Origin: UBA4877 sp002399285
Lineage (GTDB): Bacteria > Bacillota > Thermoanaerobacteria > Thermoanaerobacterales > UBA4877
Assembly: GCA_036771835.1 (NCBI GenBank)
Contig: DAIPGN010000010.1
Span: 34,264 to 98,263, forward strand
Direction: 5' to 3'
DNA: 64,000 nt
Part shown: one piece after another, positions 63,971-64,000 of the stretch
How positions within the stretch are numbered: position 1 is the first letter of the stretch
How the letters are laid out: each line of letters begins with the position of its first letter
Made by a program: the position numbers and the translations under genes
Notes under the pieces: generated by a model
The model's database searches: none
What the model was told of the DNA's origin: nothing
Seen by the model: only the letters and a program-made list of their open reading frames with translations

Positions 63971-64000
63971 TCTGGCAGCGGCCTACTCTCCCCTAAGTAG
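63971..64000 (-). rRNA. rrf: 5S rRNA, 3' end (partial, continues past the window)
   Basis: On the minus strand the window starts CTACTTAGGGGAGAGTAGGC then CGCTGCCAGAC, the conserved helix and 3' terminus of bacterial 5S rRNA. Only about 30 of ~117 nt are inside the window. Confidence 0.9.

Noticed and set aside
63654..63971. A c-di-AMP (ydaO) riboswitch upstream of kimA
   Set aside because: No ydaO core is visible, and a good promoter sits only about 45-70 bp before the start codon.
1..64000. CRISPR arrays, tRNA genes and insertion sequences
   Set aside because: No regularly spaced direct repeats, cloverleaf-like tRNA sequences or transposase motifs were noticed on either strand; a tool-based scan could still find a tRNA I missed.

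Overview
The window looks like a chromosomal segment of a spore-forming, low-to-medium GC Firmicute of the class Clostridia. The evidence is a Tlp-type small acid-soluble spore protein gene, a PyrR-type pyr leader, LicT and LevR-type PTS regulators, sigma-54 promoters serving PTS operons, strong AGGAGG ribosome binding sites and many intrinsic terminators. No species can be named from the sequence alone. No prophage, insertion sequence, CRISPR array or tRNA was recognised. The right edge enters the 3' end of a 5S rRNA gene, so an rRNA operon lies beyond the window.

Left part (1-19.2 kb). A mannose-family PTS operon (EIIA, Fe-alcohol dehydrogenase, EIIB, EIIC, EIID, Asp/Glu-racemase-like protein, cupin, class II aldolase) runs leftward. 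It diverges from a DeoR regulator and a sugar-phosphate isomerase-like gene. Next come a Cof-type phosphatase and a pyrimidine operon pyrB-C-F-K-E that has no pyrD. Its leader carries a near-consensus promoter, a PyrR-binding loop, a translatable 6-codon leader peptide and a terminator. A LicT-controlled operon follows (antiterminator, EIIBC, M81/MlrC-like protein, CutC-like protein, unknown barrel-like protein), with RAT sites before the regulator and before the permease. Two of its genes share an unusual Shine-Dalgarno / hairpin / start-codon layout.

Middle (19.4-44.7 kb). A galactitol-type PTS operon (EIIA, EIIB, EIIC, class II aldolase, PfkB kinase) is read from a sigma-54 promoter placed right after the stop codon of its LevR-type activator. 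That activator appears to carry two tandem RpoN-box-like helix-turn-helix units. A separate TIM-barrel gene has its own sigma-54 promoter. Then come a TetR regulator, a two-gene aconitase-X locus whose small-subunit domain is fused to a complete Old-Yellow-Enzyme/dienoyl-CoA-reductase-like flavoenzyme, and a divergent ClC exchanger. After these are a small GH73-like hydrolase, a decayed toxin-antitoxin pair, and a second sigma-54/LevR-type beta-glucoside system (SIS isomerase, EIIC, EIIB, GH4 glycosidase, EIIB, EIIA).

Right part (44.7-64 kb). Tlp is followed by an M-box-like riboswitch, three small ORFs with ribosome binding sites, and an MgtA-type Mg2+ ATPase whose ribosome binding site lies in a hairpin. 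The rest is mostly envelope and membrane functions: an M28 peptidase, an MFS transporter, a two-component system next to a VTC / DUF4956 / carbohydrate-binding SLH-protein cassette, a PAP2 phosphatase, an ABC exporter, an S9 peptidase and a KimA-type potassium importer next to the rRNA operon.
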